Part shown: piece by piece, positions 27,494 through 37,105 of the stretch
How positions within the stretch are numbered: position 1 is the stretch's first letter
Layout: each line of letters starts with the position of its first letter
Origin: Gammaproteobacteria bacterium
GTDB lineage: Bacteria > Pseudomonadota > Gammaproteobacteria > Steroidobacterales > Woeseiaceae
Assembly: GCA_029884165.1 (NCBI GenBank)
Contig: JAOUIH010000005.1
Span: 1 to 64,000 of the forward strand
Direction: 5' to 3'
Length of the DNA: 64,000 bases
Notes under the pieces: generated by a model
What the model saw: the letters and a program-made list of their open reading frames with translations, nothing else
The model's database searches: none
Told to the model about the DNA's origin: nothing
Translations under genes and position numbers: made by a program

Positions 27494-28177
27494 ATGAATG
27501 AGCGATTGATTGGGTCAGCGCTGGCTGCGCTGTTGTGCTCGCTGCTTTTCGGGTCGCCGGTGTTGGCCGAAACGGCATGGGTCAGCGACCAATTCGAGAT
27601 CACGCTGAGGTCCGGCCCCAGCACGTCGAATGCCATACAGCTGATGATCAACTCCGGCACGGCGCTGGAAGTCCTGGAGCGCGATCCGGAAACCGGCTAC
27701 AGCAAGGTGCGGACGCAGGGTGGCACCGAGGGCTGGGTTCTCACCCGTTACCTGATGAACGAGCCCAGCGCGCGCGAGCAGCTGGAGTCTCTCAGTGCGC
27801 AGGTCAGCAGTGCGACCGAGCGCGGCACGTCGCTCGGTTCGCAGCTGAACGCGATTCGAAGCGAATACCAGGAGGCGACCAACAGGATTCGCTCGCTGGA
27901 GCGCGAGAAGGAACAGCTCCAGGCCGACCTGGACGAAATCAAGCGTACCGCCGCCAACGTGCTGGGGATCGACAGCCAGAACAAGTCACTGCAGCGGCAG
28001 CTGACCGACACCGAGATCCAGGTCAGTATCCTCGAAGAGGAAAACCGGCAACTAAAGGCCCAGTCCAACAGGACCTGGTTCCTGACAGGCGCCGGCGTTC
28101 TGTTCGGGGGCGTACTCCTCGGGCTGATACTGCCCCGCATGCGCTGGCAGCGACGGTCGCGTTACGACAGCTTCTGA
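27494..28177 (+). CDS. SH3-domain/coiled-coil membrane protein (TIGR04211, YgiM-like)
   Basis: 227 residues. A signal peptide (ALLCSLLFGSPVLA before ETAWV), a bacterial SH3 domain (ITLRSGPSTSNAIQLMINSG to GTEGWVLTRYLM), a coiled coil of about 100 residues and a C-terminal membrane helix (WFLTGAGVLFGGVLLGLILP) ending in Arg-rich residues. This exact architecture defines the TIGR04211/YgiM family, thought to act at the cell wall. The ATG at 27494 directly begins the signal peptide. It converges with ppsA; a GC-rich imperfect hairpin (28181-28216) lies between the stops. Confidence 0.9.
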   Translation: MNERLIGSALAALLCSLLFGSPVLAETAWVSDQFEITLRSGPSTSNAIQLMINSGTALEVLERDPETGYSKVRTQGGTEGWVLTRYLMNEPSAREQLESLSAQVSSATERGTSLGSQLNAIRSEYQEATNRIRSLEREKEQLQADLDEIKRTAANVLGIDSQNKSLQRQLTDTEIQVSILEEENRQLKAQSNRTWFLTGAGVLFGGVLLGLILPRMRWQRRSRYDSF

Positions 28178-28220
28178 GAACCGCTGCGGCACCCGGTCCG
28201 GCCCCGGCTGCCGCGGATGC

Positions 28221-30584
28221 TCAGACCTCCTGACCGGCCAGGAACAACCAGGTTTCGACGACCGTATCCGGGTTCAGGGACATACTCTCGATGCCCTCTG
28301 AGACCAGCCAGCGGGCCAGGTCCGGATGGTCGGAGGGTCCCTGGCCGCAGATACCGACGTACTTGCCGTGCCTGCGGCAGGCCTGGATCGTCATGGACAG
28401 CATGGCTTTGACGGCGTCGTCCCGCTCGTCGAACAGGTCGGCAATCAGCGCGGAATCGCGGTCCAGGCCGAGAACCAGCTGTGTCATGTCGTTCGATCCT
28501 ATCGACATGCCGTCGAAATGTTCCAGGAACTGGTCGGCCAGGATCGCGTTCGACGGCAGTTCGGACATCATCACGACCTTGAGACCGTGCTGGCCGCGCC
28601 GCAGTCCGTTTTCAGCCAGCAGGTCGACCACGGCCTTGCCCTGCGCCACGGTCCGGACGAAGGGGATCATTATCTGGACGTTGGTCAGTCCCATCTCGTC
28701 GCGTACCTTGCGCAACGCGCGGCACTCCAGTTCGAAGCACGGCTGGAAACTTTCCGATACGTATCGAGCCGCGCCACGGAAACCCAGCATCGGGTTCTCT
28801 TCTTTCGGCTCGTAAGCGTCGCCGCCGATGAGGTTCGCATATTCATTCGACTTGAAATCGGACAGGCGGACGATCACCGGTTCCGGCGCGAAAGCGGCAG
28901 CGATGGTGGCTACCCCTTCGGCGAGTTTGTCGACAAAAAAGGTGATCGGATCCGGATAGCCGGCCATCTGCTCATTGATTGCCTCGCGAGTGTCATCATC
29001 GAGCTTGTCATAGTCGAGCAGGGCATTCGGATGAACGCCGATCATGCGATTGATGATGAACTCCAGACGTGCGAGTCCAACACCGCAATTCGGGATGGCG
29101 GCGAAGGCGAACGCTCGGTCGGGGTTGCCGACATTCATCATGATCTTGACCGGAATCTGAGGCAATGAGTCCAGCTCGATCTCGCGCTCGTCGTAACGCA
29201 GCCGGCCCTCGTAGATATAACCCTCGTCGCCCTCCGCACAGCTGACGGTGACCTCGGTTCCGTCCAGGATGACTTCAGTCGCGTTGCCACAACCGACAAC
29301 AGCCGGGATGCCCAGCTCGCGCGCAATGATTGCCGCATGGCAGGTGCGCCCGCCACGGTTGGTGACGATGGCTGACGCCTTTTTCATGACGGGTTCCCAG
29401 TCGGGGTCGGTCATGTCGGAAACGAGCACGTCTCCCTCCTGGATCCGTGTCATCTCGCTCACGCTGGTGATGACCTTGGCGACCCCGGCGCCGATCTTCT
29501 GACCGATGCTGCGTCCCTTTGCTATTACGCTGGAGTGCTCTTTAAGCGTGAATTTCTCTATGGTGCGACCGCTGCGGCTCTGAACGGTCTCGGGCCGGGC
29601 CTGCAACAGGTAGAGTTTGCCATCCGTGCCATCCTTGCCCCACTCGATATCCATCGGCCGCTGGTAGTGGTTCTCTATTGTTACTGCCATGCGGGCGAGG
29701 CCGACTATCTCGGAGTCCGAAAGGGAAAAGCGCATGCTCTCTGCTTCGTCGACTTCCACCGTCTGGACTGTTTTGCCTGGCGTAGGGTCGTCGCTGAACG
29801 TCATCTTGACGGCCTTGCTGCCCATGTTCTTGCGCAGTATCGGGTGCAGGCCCTGCGCCAGCGCCGGCTTGTAGACGTAGAACTCGTCCGGGTTGACAGC
29901 GCCCTGCACGACAGTCTCGCCGAGACCATAGGATGACGTGATGAAGACGGCGTCGCGGAAACCGCTTTCGGTGTCGAGTGTGAACATGACGCCGGACGAA
30001 CCGAGGTCGCTCCGAACCATGTACTGCACGCCGACGGACAGTGCGACGAGCGAGTGGTCGAAGCCCTGGTGTACCCTGTACGCAATGGCCCGGTCCGTGA
30101 ACAAGGACGCGAATACCTTGTGCAGCGCGACAACCAGGTTGTCCAGGCCGCGGACATTCAGGAACGTCTCCTGCTGCCCGGCGAAGGAAGCGTCCGGGAG
30201 GTCCTCTGCGGTCGCCGAAGACCGAACGGCGACCGAGATATCCCGCCCGCCGGACATTGCCTGCCAGGCGGACTCGAGTTCCCTGGTCAGCCGATCCGGG
30301 AGCGGGGTATCGAGGACCCAGGAGCGAATCGTTTTTCCCGCCTGGGACAGGGCCGAAATATTGTCGACGTCCAGCGAGTCCAGGATTCCTCGTATTTTTT
30401 CGTCGAGCCCGTCGTGCCTGAGGAAATCCCGATAAGCGGCGGCCGTCGTGGCGAAGCCGCCCGGCACGGTCACTCCAAGTTCGCTGAGATTGCTGATCAT
30501 CTCTCCCAGCGAGGCATTCTTGCCTCCCACGGTCTCGACGTCCTTCATGCCAAGCTCGTTTAGCCCGATAATGTACGGCTCCAA
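28221..30584 (-). CDS. ppsA: Phosphoenolpyruvate synthase
   Basis: 787 residues. The N-terminal ATP-grasp domain starts [21 protein letters not shown]. The mobile domain has the phospho-His site [19 protein letters not shown] with the Thr that PpsR targets. The C-terminal PEP-binding barrel ends with [17 protein letters not shown]. It converts pyruvate and ATP to PEP, AMP and phosphate. The start is TTG at 30584, giving [12 protein letters not shown] as in homologues, with AGGGAG upstream; the upstream open frame to 30674 is non-homologous. It is divergent from its regulator ppsR. Confidence 0.96.
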   Translation of the reverse strand: MEPYIIGLNELGMKDVETVGGKNASLGEMISNLSELGVTVPGGFATTAAAYRDFLRHDGLDEKIRGILDSLDVDNISALSQAGKTIRSWVLDTPLPDRLTRELESAWQAMSGGRDISVAVRSSATAEDLPDASFAGQQETFLNVRGLDNLVVALHKVFASLFTDRAIAYRVHQGFDHSLVALSVGVQYMVRSDLGSSGVMFTLDTESGFRDAVFITSSYGLGETVVQGAVNPDEFYVYKPALAQGLHPILRKNMGSKAVKMTFSDDPTPGKTVQTVEVDEAESMRFSLSDSEIVGLARMAVTIENHYQRPMDIEWGKDGTDGKLYLLQARPETVQSRSGRTIEKFTLKEHSSVIAKGRSIGQKIGAGVAKVITSVSEMTRIQEGDVLVSDMTDPDWEPVMKKASAIVTNRGGRTCHAAIIARELGIPAVVGCGNATEVILDGTEVTVSCAEGDEGYIYEGRLRYDEREIELDSLPQIPVKIMMNVGNPDRAFAFAAIPNCGVGLARLEFIINRMIGVHPNALLDYDKLDDDTREAINEQMAGYPDPITFFVDKLAEGVATIAAAFAPEPVIVRLSDFKSNEYANLIGGDAYEPKEENPMLGFRGAARYVSESFQPCFELECRALRKVRDEMGLTNVQIMIPFVRTVAQGKAVVDLLAENGLRRGQHGLKVVMMSELPSNAILADQFLEHFDGMSIGSNDMTQLVLGLDRDSALIADLFDERDDAVKAMLSMTIQACRRHGKYVGICGQGPSDHPDLARWLVSEGIESMSLNPDTVVETWLFLAGQEV

Positions 30585-30685
30585 GGTCAGCTCCCTTGTG
30601 TTAGGTCGTAGGAAGTGGACAATCGAGGCATGTTTCCGACAATGGTGATCGCACAAGCAGGAGCGGTCGCACATGAAGGTATTCG

Positions 30686-31510
30686 ATGAGCGAACGAACC
30701 GTATTCTTTCTTTCTGATCAAACCGGTGTCACTGCGGAAACACTGGGGCACAGTCTGCTTACCCAGTTCGACGGCCAGAAGTTTCGCCAAGTGACTTTGC
30801 CATTTATAGATACCGAAGACAAGGCGCGGGATGCGGTTCGAAAGATCGACAAATCCGCCGAGCGAGACGCACTCCGGCCCATCATTTTCTCGACGCTGGT
30901 CCAGGACGAATTGAGGTCCATCGTCAAGGATGCGAACGGTTTGCATCTCGATATATTCGATGTTTTCCTGGAGCCTCTCGAGGCCGAGCTCCAGCTCAAG
31001 TCGACGCACACGGCCGGTCGTGCGCACGGGATGAGTAACATCGAAACCTACATGAAGCGTATCGAGGCAACCAATTTTGCCCTTGCGAACGATGACGGGG
31101 GCATTACCCAGAATTACGAGGTTGCCGACGTAATCCTGGTCGGGGTTTCACGATCGGGCAAAACACCAACCTGTCTTTACCTGGCGCTGCAATACGGCGT
31201 CTATGCCGCGAACTTTCCTTTAACCGACGAAGAGTTCGACAGCGGAGCCCTGCCTGAGCTGTTGTTGAAACAGAGAGACAAATTGTTCGGTCTGACGATA
31301 TCGCCGACGCGCCTTCGGCAGATCAGGAAAGAGCGCCGTCCGCTTGGACAGTACTCGTCCGCGCAGCAGGTTCGCTACGAGATTCGCGAAGCGGAGAAGT
31401 TGTTCAGGCGCTATGACATACCGTTCGTCGATACGACCGAGTTCTCGATCGAAGAGATCGCCAGCAGGATACTGGACAGCAAGGGAGTCGAGCGACGCGT
31501 TCGGCCCTGA
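30686..31510 (+). CDS. ppsR: PEP synthase regulatory protein (pyruvate, phosphate/water dikinase kinase-phosphorylase)
   Basis: 274 residues of the DUF299/PSRP family: [20 protein letters not shown] at the start, the P-loop [17 protein letters not shown], and [18 protein letters not shown] near the end. It phosphorylates PEP synthase on a Thr with ADP and reverses this by phosphorolysis, setting gluconeogenic flux. The 100-base gap to ppsA must hold both divergent promoters. AAGGT before the ATG serves as a ribosome site. Confidence 0.95.
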   Translation: MSERTVFFLSDQTGVTAETLGHSLLTQFDGQKFRQVTLPFIDTEDKARDAVRKIDKSAERDALRPIIFSTLVQDELRSIVKDANGLHLDIFDVFLEPLEAELQLKSTHTAGRAHGMSNIETYMKRIEATNFALANDDGGITQNYEVADVILVGVSRSGKTPTCLYLALQYGVYAANFPLTDEEFDSGALPELLLKQRDKLFGLTISPTRLRQIRKERRPLGQYSSAQQVRYEIREAEKLFRRYDIPFVDTTEFSIEEIASRILDSKGVERRVRP

Positions 31511-31584
31511 ATCGGAGAAGTCTAGCCGTCTTTCTGGCGCAGTGGTACCCGTTTCGGTCACGGAATCACAACGTCCGGCTATGC

Positions 31585-31590
31585 TATAGT
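31585..31590 (+). promoter_or_regulatory. Candidate -10 box for a possibly leaderless gene
   Basis: TATAGT ends 6 bases before the ATG of the DUF1249 gene, so transcription would begin at or next to the start codon. No Shine-Dalgarno sequence is visible between them. The overlapping TATGCT (31580-31585) is an alternative. Confidence 0.4.
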
Positions 31591-31596
31591 CGATCC

Positions 31597-32052
31597 ATGT
31601 TATTTGATCACGAACTGGTTCCGCAGACGATAGCCAGGCCGGGAAGTTTCACCGGCCTCATGTCCGTCTATGAGAGCAATTTCCTGCGCTTGATGCAGGT
31701 CGTGCCGGAACTCGAGCGGCTCGACGGCTATTACCAGTCCAAGACCGCGGCAGACTGTACGCTGCACCTCGAAGTACTCGATCGCTCGAGATATACGATA
31801 ACCGTGTCTCTCTCGTACTTCTTCTATGAGGACGGGCGGCGCATCGCGGATCCGGATATGCGAATCCGCGTATACCTGGACGGGCAATTGGCAGAGGCCA
31901 TGAGCTTCAACGGCGACCACCGGCACGCAGAGCTGCGGCGCCTTTGGCGCGAGCATCGACGCGAGCTGGGCGCTCGATGGCGGCGCAATGTCGTGCTCAA
32001 CAAATGGCTCGACTACTTGCGTGACCAGGGTCACTTGATCCTCGAGCGCTGA
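31597..32052 (+). CDS. DUF1249 family protein (YqiB-like)
   Basis: 151 residues. GSFTGLMSVYESNFLRLMQV at the N-terminus and the motifs LEVLDRSRYTITVSLSYFF and RIRVYLDGQLAEAMS match DUF1249. C-terminal LNKWLDYLRDQGHLI is also typical. It is a soluble cytosolic protein of unknown function, common in gammaproteobacteria. There is no visible ribosome site; a -10-like TATAGT lies just upstream. Confidence 0.88.
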   Translation: MLFDHELVPQTIARPGSFTGLMSVYESNFLRLMQVVPELERLDGYYQSKTAADCTLHLEVLDRSRYTITVSLSYFFYEDGRRIADPDMRIRVYLDGQLAEAMSFNGDHRHAELRRLWREHRRELGARWRRNVVLNKWLDYLRDQGHLILER

Positions 32053-32174
32053 CGTCCCGCCTTGGGACGATTTTGTAAAACTGTCGACTGAATCAAGGTC
32101 TTGCGGGCGCCGCGCAGGGATTATCTCCGGAGAGGCGTCGGGCAGCCGGCGCGCATTATGTCAAGGAGCCCGAG

Positions 32175-33206
32175 TTGTCGAGTTTGCCTGCCATGTTTCG
32201 CAGTTCGCCGGAGCAACCCGCCGAGAACGAGAAACTGCTGCAGTTGTACTGGAATCGAAACGAGCTCAAGAAGGAGTTCGCTCGCCTCCAGAAGGAACAG
32301 CTTCGGCTCAAGGACAAGATCAAGCAGCAACATGGCAGTGCGGCCAGGCTGCAACAAAAGCTCGATTATCTCGAGGAATTGTTACTGGACCCGGAGTCAG
32401 CGCGCAACGTGCTCGTGCATTATCAGCTGCGTGGAATCGCGCTGCGATGCACGCAGAAACTCGAAAAATTTTCGGAACAGCTGAAACAGCAGAGGGAGCA
32501 GAAACTTCAAAGCAAGGCGATCGCGGAGTGGACCAGCCGGCAGTCCGAGGATGCCGCCGTTATCGAAGAACGCCTGTATGAGAACCGGCGAGTCATTGCA
32601 GGACTCGAGGCGCAGCTTGATGCCGCCCGCCAGATCCTGGAGTCGACTACCGGGATTTTCCGCTTCCTGCAGCGACGGCGCCTGCGTGCGACGATAGAGA
32701 GCTTCTGGGCACAGATTCAAGATAGCGAAGGGGCAGGGCAGTCGCTCCAGGCCGAGCTCGATGCGATCCTGGCGCAGACTCCGCCGGATGCGGCAGGCCT
32801 CGATATTTCCGCCAAGCGCTCGATCAATTTCATGATCCTGGCATTCGTGCAGCAGCTGGTTATCCAATTCGGAGACGACCAGCTGGTCGGCCTGGTCAAG
32901 GAAGCCGGGGACAAGAGCGTCGGGGCCGTAAATTACGGCAGCAAGTACGAGTGTGATCAGTTGATGCGCCGAATTCGCACGAGTTCGGCGACCATCGAGA
33001 AGGCCACCGAATTCGCGGACTTGTTGCAGAAACGGGCCCGATTGATCGGCGAAAATGCGATGTTCGACAGCAACGAGACGGCCGTGCCCATTCCGGGATC
33101 GGTTTCCACACTGTTCCGAATCGACGCAAACGGCGCCGTCAAAACGGCCGACGCCAACCTGCTCGGGGCCAACTACTGGGGTGTTTCAGAGGTGCTGAGC
33201 CGCTAG
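32175..33206 (+). CDS. Long coiled-coil protein of unknown function
   Basis: 343 residues, not recognised as a named family. The start is TTG at 32175 with AAGGAG seven bases upstream; ATG at 32193 is the alternative. Residues about 20-130 are strongly heptad-like and Gln/Lys/Glu-rich (LKKEFARLQKEQLRLKDKIK). A second coiled segment covers about 130-215, including the basic LQRRRLRATIESF. The C-terminal third is a more compact region, SINFMILAFVQQLVIQFGDDQ. There is no signal peptide or membrane helix. It could be a scaffold or cytoskeletal adaptor, but this is a guess from shape only. Confidence 0.65.
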   Translation: MSSLPAMFRSSPEQPAENEKLLQLYWNRNELKKEFARLQKEQLRLKDKIKQQHGSAARLQQKLDYLEELLLDPESARNVLVHYQLRGIALRCTQKLEKFSEQLKQQREQKLQSKAIAEWTSRQSEDAAVIEERLYENRRVIAGLEAQLDAARQILESTTGIFRFLQRRRLRATIESFWAQIQDSEGAGQSLQAELDAILAQTPPDAAGLDISAKRSINFMILAFVQQLVIQFGDDQLVGLVKEAGDKSVGAVNYGSKYECDQLMRRIRTSSATIEKATEFADLLQKRARLIGENAMFDSNETAVPIPGSVSTLFRIDANGAVKTADANLLGANYWGVSEVLSR

Positions 33207-33239
33207 CAGGCCTCGGCCAAACGACACCGGTCAAGCTGC

Positions 33240-33749
33240 TCAGATATCCGTTCGATACATCTGACGCTGGAAGCGTGGCGTCGGCAATTGCCGCTCCGCG
33301 TTCGACTCGGTGGTCTCAGTCAAGCTGTCGGCGACCGGGGGATGTTTCGCCTCGGCACTGATCGATTCCGGATTGTCGGACCGATCGGCTCCCGATCCGC
33401 TGTCGACAGCGACGGCGTCGAACACGTCTTTGACGATCAAGTCCAGCCTGGGTGCAAGGTAGAGCAGCGGGGACTGGGCCTCGGCATCGCGTCCTGACGC
33501 GTCGAAAGGAGCCGACATAGCCTCGGTGTCGCTCCCAACCGCGAGATCAACGATTTCCGTCGCGAGGGTGCCAGCCGCTACTTCAAGGCTCTGCAGGTCG
33601 CGCGCCATGCGGCCGCAGTCCGGTACGGCGTCGGTGGCGGCAAAACCGGTAACGTGGACTGCCATCGCCAGTAAGGCGAGCGCGCCTTTGACGGCGGATC
33701 GTGACTCTTGCGGTCTTAGAAGCGTTTCAAGTGCCGGCCTGGTTGCCAT
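33240..33749 (-). CDS. Small secreted protein of unknown function
   Basis: 169 residues. The ATG at 33749 has a strong GGAGGT site. An N-terminal hydrophobic stretch (AVKGALALLAMAVHVTGFAATDA) looks like a signal peptide with cleavage near FAA. The mature part is acidic and Asp/Ser/Ala-rich with one Cys and no known domain. The gene has its own promoter, which overlaps a perfect 12-bp inverted repeat, so it appears to be regulated separately from prc upstream. Confidence 0.6.
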   Translation of the reverse strand: MATRPALETLLRPQESRSAVKGALALLAMAVHVTGFAATDAVPDCGRMARDLQSLEVAAGTLATEIVDLAVGSDTEAMSAPFDASGRDAEAQSPLLYLAPRLDLIVKDVFDAVAVDSGSGADRSDNPESISAEAKHPPVADSLTETTESNAERQLPTPRFQRQMYRTDI

Positions 33750-33775
33750 TACGACCTCCGACAGGACCCCCGTGC

Positions 33776-33822
33776 CCAACGGGTGTTGTAGGCGAGTATA
33801 ACACCCGTTGGTCGGGGAGCAA
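33776..33822 (-). promoter_or_regulatory. Promoter overlapped by perfect 12-bp inverted repeat (operator candidate)
   Basis: The arms CCAACGGGTGTT (33776-33787) and AACACCCGTTGG (33800-33811) are perfect inverse copies with a 12-base spacer. On the minus strand a -35-like TTGCTC (33817-33822), a 16-base gap and -10 TATACT (33795-33800) sit across the repeat. One arm lies between the -35 and -10 and the other around the start of transcription, as expected for a dimeric repressor site. No T-run follows, so it is not a terminator. Confidence 0.6.
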
Positions 33823-33840
33823 GCCCGGAGCAAAAAAGGC

Positions 33841-35952
33841 TCAGGGCTGGACCTGTGCCGTCTGGGCCGGGGCGGTGCTGACCTGCCGCAGTTCGGCGAG
33901 ATCGGTAGCTATCGCAGCGGCCTGGTCCAGGTGCACATCCGGCGTATCGTCTTCTTCGAGCGCGTCGAGCGATTCGACCGGGGGCAGCTGCAGAGCCGTC
34001 CGGCGGGCATTCTCGCGCTGCAGCCGCCGTTCGAGCTCTGTTTCCCGTTCGGCGCGTCGTGCATCGATATTCAGGGAAACGGTCGAACGCGCCCGAGCCT
34101 GAGCGACGTCCTCGATGCCTTCGAGCAGGTAACGGAAGTCCGGGTCGTCCTTGCTCCGGCTCAGGTAATTGGCCGTTAGCGACGTGATCGTCTGGTCGAG
34201 CGGCTGGCCGGCCTTGAACTTGGTCGTTCGGATCGTATCCCATGGCAGGGCCGTTTCTCGCACGCTCTCGCCGACCTCGCTGGCGTCGATATGCGATGGG
34301 AGTTCGATGTCCGGACTGACGCCGCGGTGCTGCGTGCTTTCCCCGGTGACGCGATAGTACTTGCCTATCGTCAGGGTCAACTGTCCGAGGCCCTCGTCTT
34401 CGGCGCGTCGGACATACTGGTCGAGGGAATAAAGATTCTGGACCGTGCCCTTGCCGAAGGTCTGCTGCCCGACGATTACGCCTCTTGCATAGTCCTGGAT
34501 GGCCGCGGCGAAAATCTCGGAGGCTGACGCGCTGTAGCGATTTACCAGCACGGCCAACGGTCCGTCATAGGCTACCCGGGGGACCGGGTCGGGATCGTCG
34601 AGCCGGCTGATCCGGCCATTCGCGTTGCGCAGCTGCACAACGGGGCCGTTATCGATGAACAGGCCGGACAGCGCGGTCGCTTCTGTCAGGTGACCGCCGC
34701 CGTTATTGCGCAGGTCGATCACCAGGCCGTCGATGCCCTGTTCCAGCAGTTCGTCGATCAGGCGTTTAACGTCCTTGGTCGTGCTCGTGTAGTCCTTGTC
34801 GCCATTGCTGAGGGCCCGGTAATCGCGATAGAAGCTCGGGACGTCGATGACGCCAATTGACCATTCCCGGCCGTCGCGGGGAACGGTAATAACCTTGCTC
34901 TTCGCGGCCTGCTCCTCGAGCTTGACCTGGTTTCGTGTCAGGCTCAGCGTCTTTTCGGCCGTGCCGGGCAGCGCGCCGTCGGGAAGGACCTGCAGTCGGA
35001 CCACGGTATCGGCGGGTCCGCGTATTAACTGCACGACATCGTCGAGGCGCCAGCCGATCACGTCGACCATTTCGCCATCTTCGCCCTGGGCGACACCGGT
35101 AATACGGTCCTTCGGCTTGAGCTTGCCATCGATTGCCGCTGGTCCGCCCGGAATGATGTTCACCACGATGACGTAGTCCTCATCGGTCTGCAACGACGCG
35201 CCGATGCCGAAATACGACAAGCTCATCTGGATCCGGTACTCCTCCGAATTCCTGGGGGAGAGATAGCTCGAGTGGGGGTCCAGTGTGTGGGCGAACGCAT
35301 TCATGAATGTTTCGAACACGTCGTCATTCTTGATCTGGTCCAGCCGCTTTATGAAACGCTGGTATCTCTTACTCAGTACGTCCTGCGCCCCGGGCCAATC
35401 CTTGTCGGCCAGGACCAGGGTCAGCGCGTCGTTCTTGACCCGCTTACGCCAGATCTCGTCCAGGTCTGCCGTGGTCTCCGCCCAGGCTTGCTCCGCTCGC
35501 TCGAACTCGTATTCCTCGTCGACCGTGAAGTCCGGCTCAGTGTCCAGCAGACGCGTCGCGTAATCCATGCGCTCCCGGGCCCGGGTCCGATAGACTTCGA
35601 ACATTTCGAAAACGGGTGTCAGGGATGCGTCGCCGACCATATCGTCCAGCTGGAAGCGATACTTGTCGAATGCGTCGATGTCGCTCCTGAGGAAGTACAT
35701 CCTGTTCCCGTCGAGCGCCTCGATATACCCGTCGAGCACCGCGCTTGAAAGCTCGTCGTCGACCGACGCGTGGCTGTAATGGGATCGTTGCACGAACTCC
35801 TTGACGAGTTGCCCGATCCGCTCATGGCGGGCTTCCGGTGCAAGAGCGGCGTCGTCGAGAGTCGACGGCGTTGCCGCGAGCCCGGAGTATGCGACCAGCC
35901 CGAAAACGACAGCGGCAGCCGTTGCGCGGTAGCCATTCACTAGTTTGCTCAA
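33841..35952 (-). CDS. prc: Tail-specific (C-terminal processing) protease Prc
   Basis: 703 residues, the length of E. coli Prc/Tsp. A signal peptide (AAAVVFGLVAYSGLAA) leads to the N-terminal helical domain, the PDZ domain (YFGIGASLQTDEDYVIVVNIIPGGPA) and the S41 protease core. The catalytic dyad is Ser476 (NRYSASASE) and Lys501 (QQTFGKGTVQN), 25 residues apart as in the family. A C-terminal DUF3340-like region with a charged coil follows. It degrades periplasmic proteins, for example SpoT- or peptidoglycan-hydrolase-linked targets in relatives. Confidence 0.95.
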   Translation of the reverse strand: MSKLVNGYRATAAAVVFGLVAYSGLAATPSTLDDAALAPEARHERIGQLVKEFVQRSHYSHASVDDELSSAVLDGYIEALDGNRMYFLRSDIDAFDKYRFQLDDMVGDASLTPVFEMFEVYRTRARERMDYATRLLDTEPDFTVDEEYEFERAEQAWAETTADLDEIWRKRVKNDALTLVLADKDWPGAQDVLSKRYQRFIKRLDQIKNDDVFETFMNAFAHTLDPHSSYLSPRNSEEYRIQMSLSYFGIGASLQTDEDYVIVVNIIPGGPAAIDGKLKPKDRITGVAQGEDGEMVDVIGWRLDDVVQLIRGPADTVVRLQVLPDGALPGTAEKTLSLTRNQVKLEEQAAKSKVITVPRDGREWSIGVIDVPSFYRDYRALSNGDKDYTSTTKDVKRLIDELLEQGIDGLVIDLRNNGGGHLTEATALSGLFIDNGPVVQLRNANGRISRLDDPDPVPRVAYDGPLAVLVNRYSASASEIFAAAIQDYARGVIVGQQTFGKGTVQNLYSLDQYVRRAEDEGLGQLTLTIGKYYRVTGESTQHRGVSPDIELPSHIDASEVGESVRETALPWDTIRTTKFKAGQPLDQTITSLTANYLSRSKDDPDFRYLLEGIEDVAQARARSTVSLNIDARRAERETELERRLQRENARRTALQLPPVESLDALEEDDTPDVHLDQAAAIATDLAELRQVSTAPAQTAQVQP

Positions 35953-36104
35953 GCAGTCTCTCCGTCCAGATGCCCACGGTTTTGCATTTTTCCCAAGTGG
36001 GCTAGGCTAGTAGGCAACCGACCGCCGATCAAGGGCGGAATCGGCAATTTGGCCATATGGCAGCCCCCGAACAACGGTACGCCGGGGGCTCGGGAGCCGA
36101 ACCT

Positions 36105-36389
36105 ATGCGTCCTCTGACGGTCATCACGGGCATCGTGCTGGGATCCTGCCTGTCGATCAGCGCGGGGCTGGCGGCAGTGCTCGTCATCTTCCTGGTACTC
36201 GGAGACGAATATCCCCGGCTCCAGTACGAATTCCGGCCGCTGACGCAGAGCCTCGCGATCTTCACAGCTATGACCGTTATTTCGGCTCTGAGTTTCTACT
36301 GGCTGGTCGTGGAGCACAGGTGGCGGTTTGCCGCCCAGGCCGTATTGTGGCTGGCCCTGCTGGGCACGGGTTACTATTTCTGGCCCTAG
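36105..36389 (+). CDS. Small three-helix membrane protein
   Basis: 94 residues with three hydrophobic helices: VITGIVLGSCLSISAGLAAV through VIFLVLG, LAIFTAMTVISALSFYWLVV, and FAAQAVLWLALLGTGYYFWP at the C-terminus. The ATG at 36105 has GGGAG eight bases upstream. An in-frame ATG at 36057 lacks a site. No family recognised. It is divergent from prc and convergent with the DUF1232 gene. Confidence 0.6.
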   Translation: MRPLTVITGIVLGSCLSISAGLAAVLVIFLVLGDEYPRLQYEFRPLTQSLAIFTAMTVISALSFYWLVVEHRWRFAAQAVLWLALLGTGYYFWP

Positions 36390-36441
36390 GGTACGGTCGG
36401 GGGTACGCCACGACCCCTTATGTACAAAGCGTTGCGCGTAT

Positions 36442-37002
36442 TCAGAATAATTTCAGGCGCGGCTTGACCGTCTTCGAGTCGCGACCCTTGCGGCGGCGAT
36501 GCATCTTCTCCTGCAAATCCGCTCGCCGCGCGGCGAGCCAGTCGTCCCGCGTGATATCCGTGGTCCGGGCCTTCAGGCCGGACCGGGACCCTGCCCGAAA
36601 TGCGCAAAAATCCTTGTAGGCCTCGAGCTCATATTTGAGTTCACGGACGACCAGTTCGATCATGATCGCGTCGTCGAGAAACCCGAGGCCAGGAATGTGG
36701 TCCGGAATGAGGTCTTCGGGTTCCGCGAAATAGGCAAGGGCGTTGAGGACCCTGGCGGCGTCTTCCTCGGGCAGGCGCCACTCGTGATCGGAAAGCATAT
36801 CGATCATTGTCTTCAACGCGTCGAAACGCGTCCGAATAAATTCGGGAATCCTGCGTGTCGCGGCTTCGTCAAGAAGGCCCTGGGCTGCGGCGACTATATC
36901 CTCGGGGCGAGCGGCAGCCGAAGCCTGCCGGGCCTCCCGCATTATCAGCTGGAAATGACGGAGGTCGTCGTCCGAAAGATCGAATACGACACGAAGGTTC
37001 AT
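36442..37002 (-). CDS. YkvA-like DUF1232 protein
   Basis: 186 residues. The DUF1232 signature is ALAYFAEPEDLIPDHIPGLGFLDDAI, normally a short helical hairpin at the membrane. Here it is embedded in a larger helical protein with a conserved-looking N-terminus (MNLRVVFDLSDDDLRHF) and a basic C-terminal tail (MHRRRKGRDSKTVKPRLKL). Function unknown; no clear full membrane helix. Confidence 0.8.
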   Translation of the reverse strand: MNLRVVFDLSDDDLRHFQLIMREARQASAAARPEDIVAAAQGLLDEAATRRIPEFIRTRFDALKTMIDMLSDHEWRLPEEDAARVLNALAYFAEPEDLIPDHIPGLGFLDDAIMIELVVRELKYELEAYKDFCAFRAGSRSGLKARTTDITRDDWLAARRADLQEKMHRRRKGRDSKTVKPRLKLF

Positions 37003-37105
37003 GCACGAGGTTCCTGGGTTTCGGTGCCGCGGAGCGTAACGGGCGACAGGCGGCGCGTCAAAGGATGCGCCGGTCGGCGCCGCAACCGCTGAAAACGTGG
37101 CCGGG

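Noticed and set aside
33776-33811. Inverted repeat as an intrinsic terminator of prc
   Set aside because: No T-run follows the stem on the minus strand, and a promoter-like -35/-10 pair overlaps it, so an operator is more likely.
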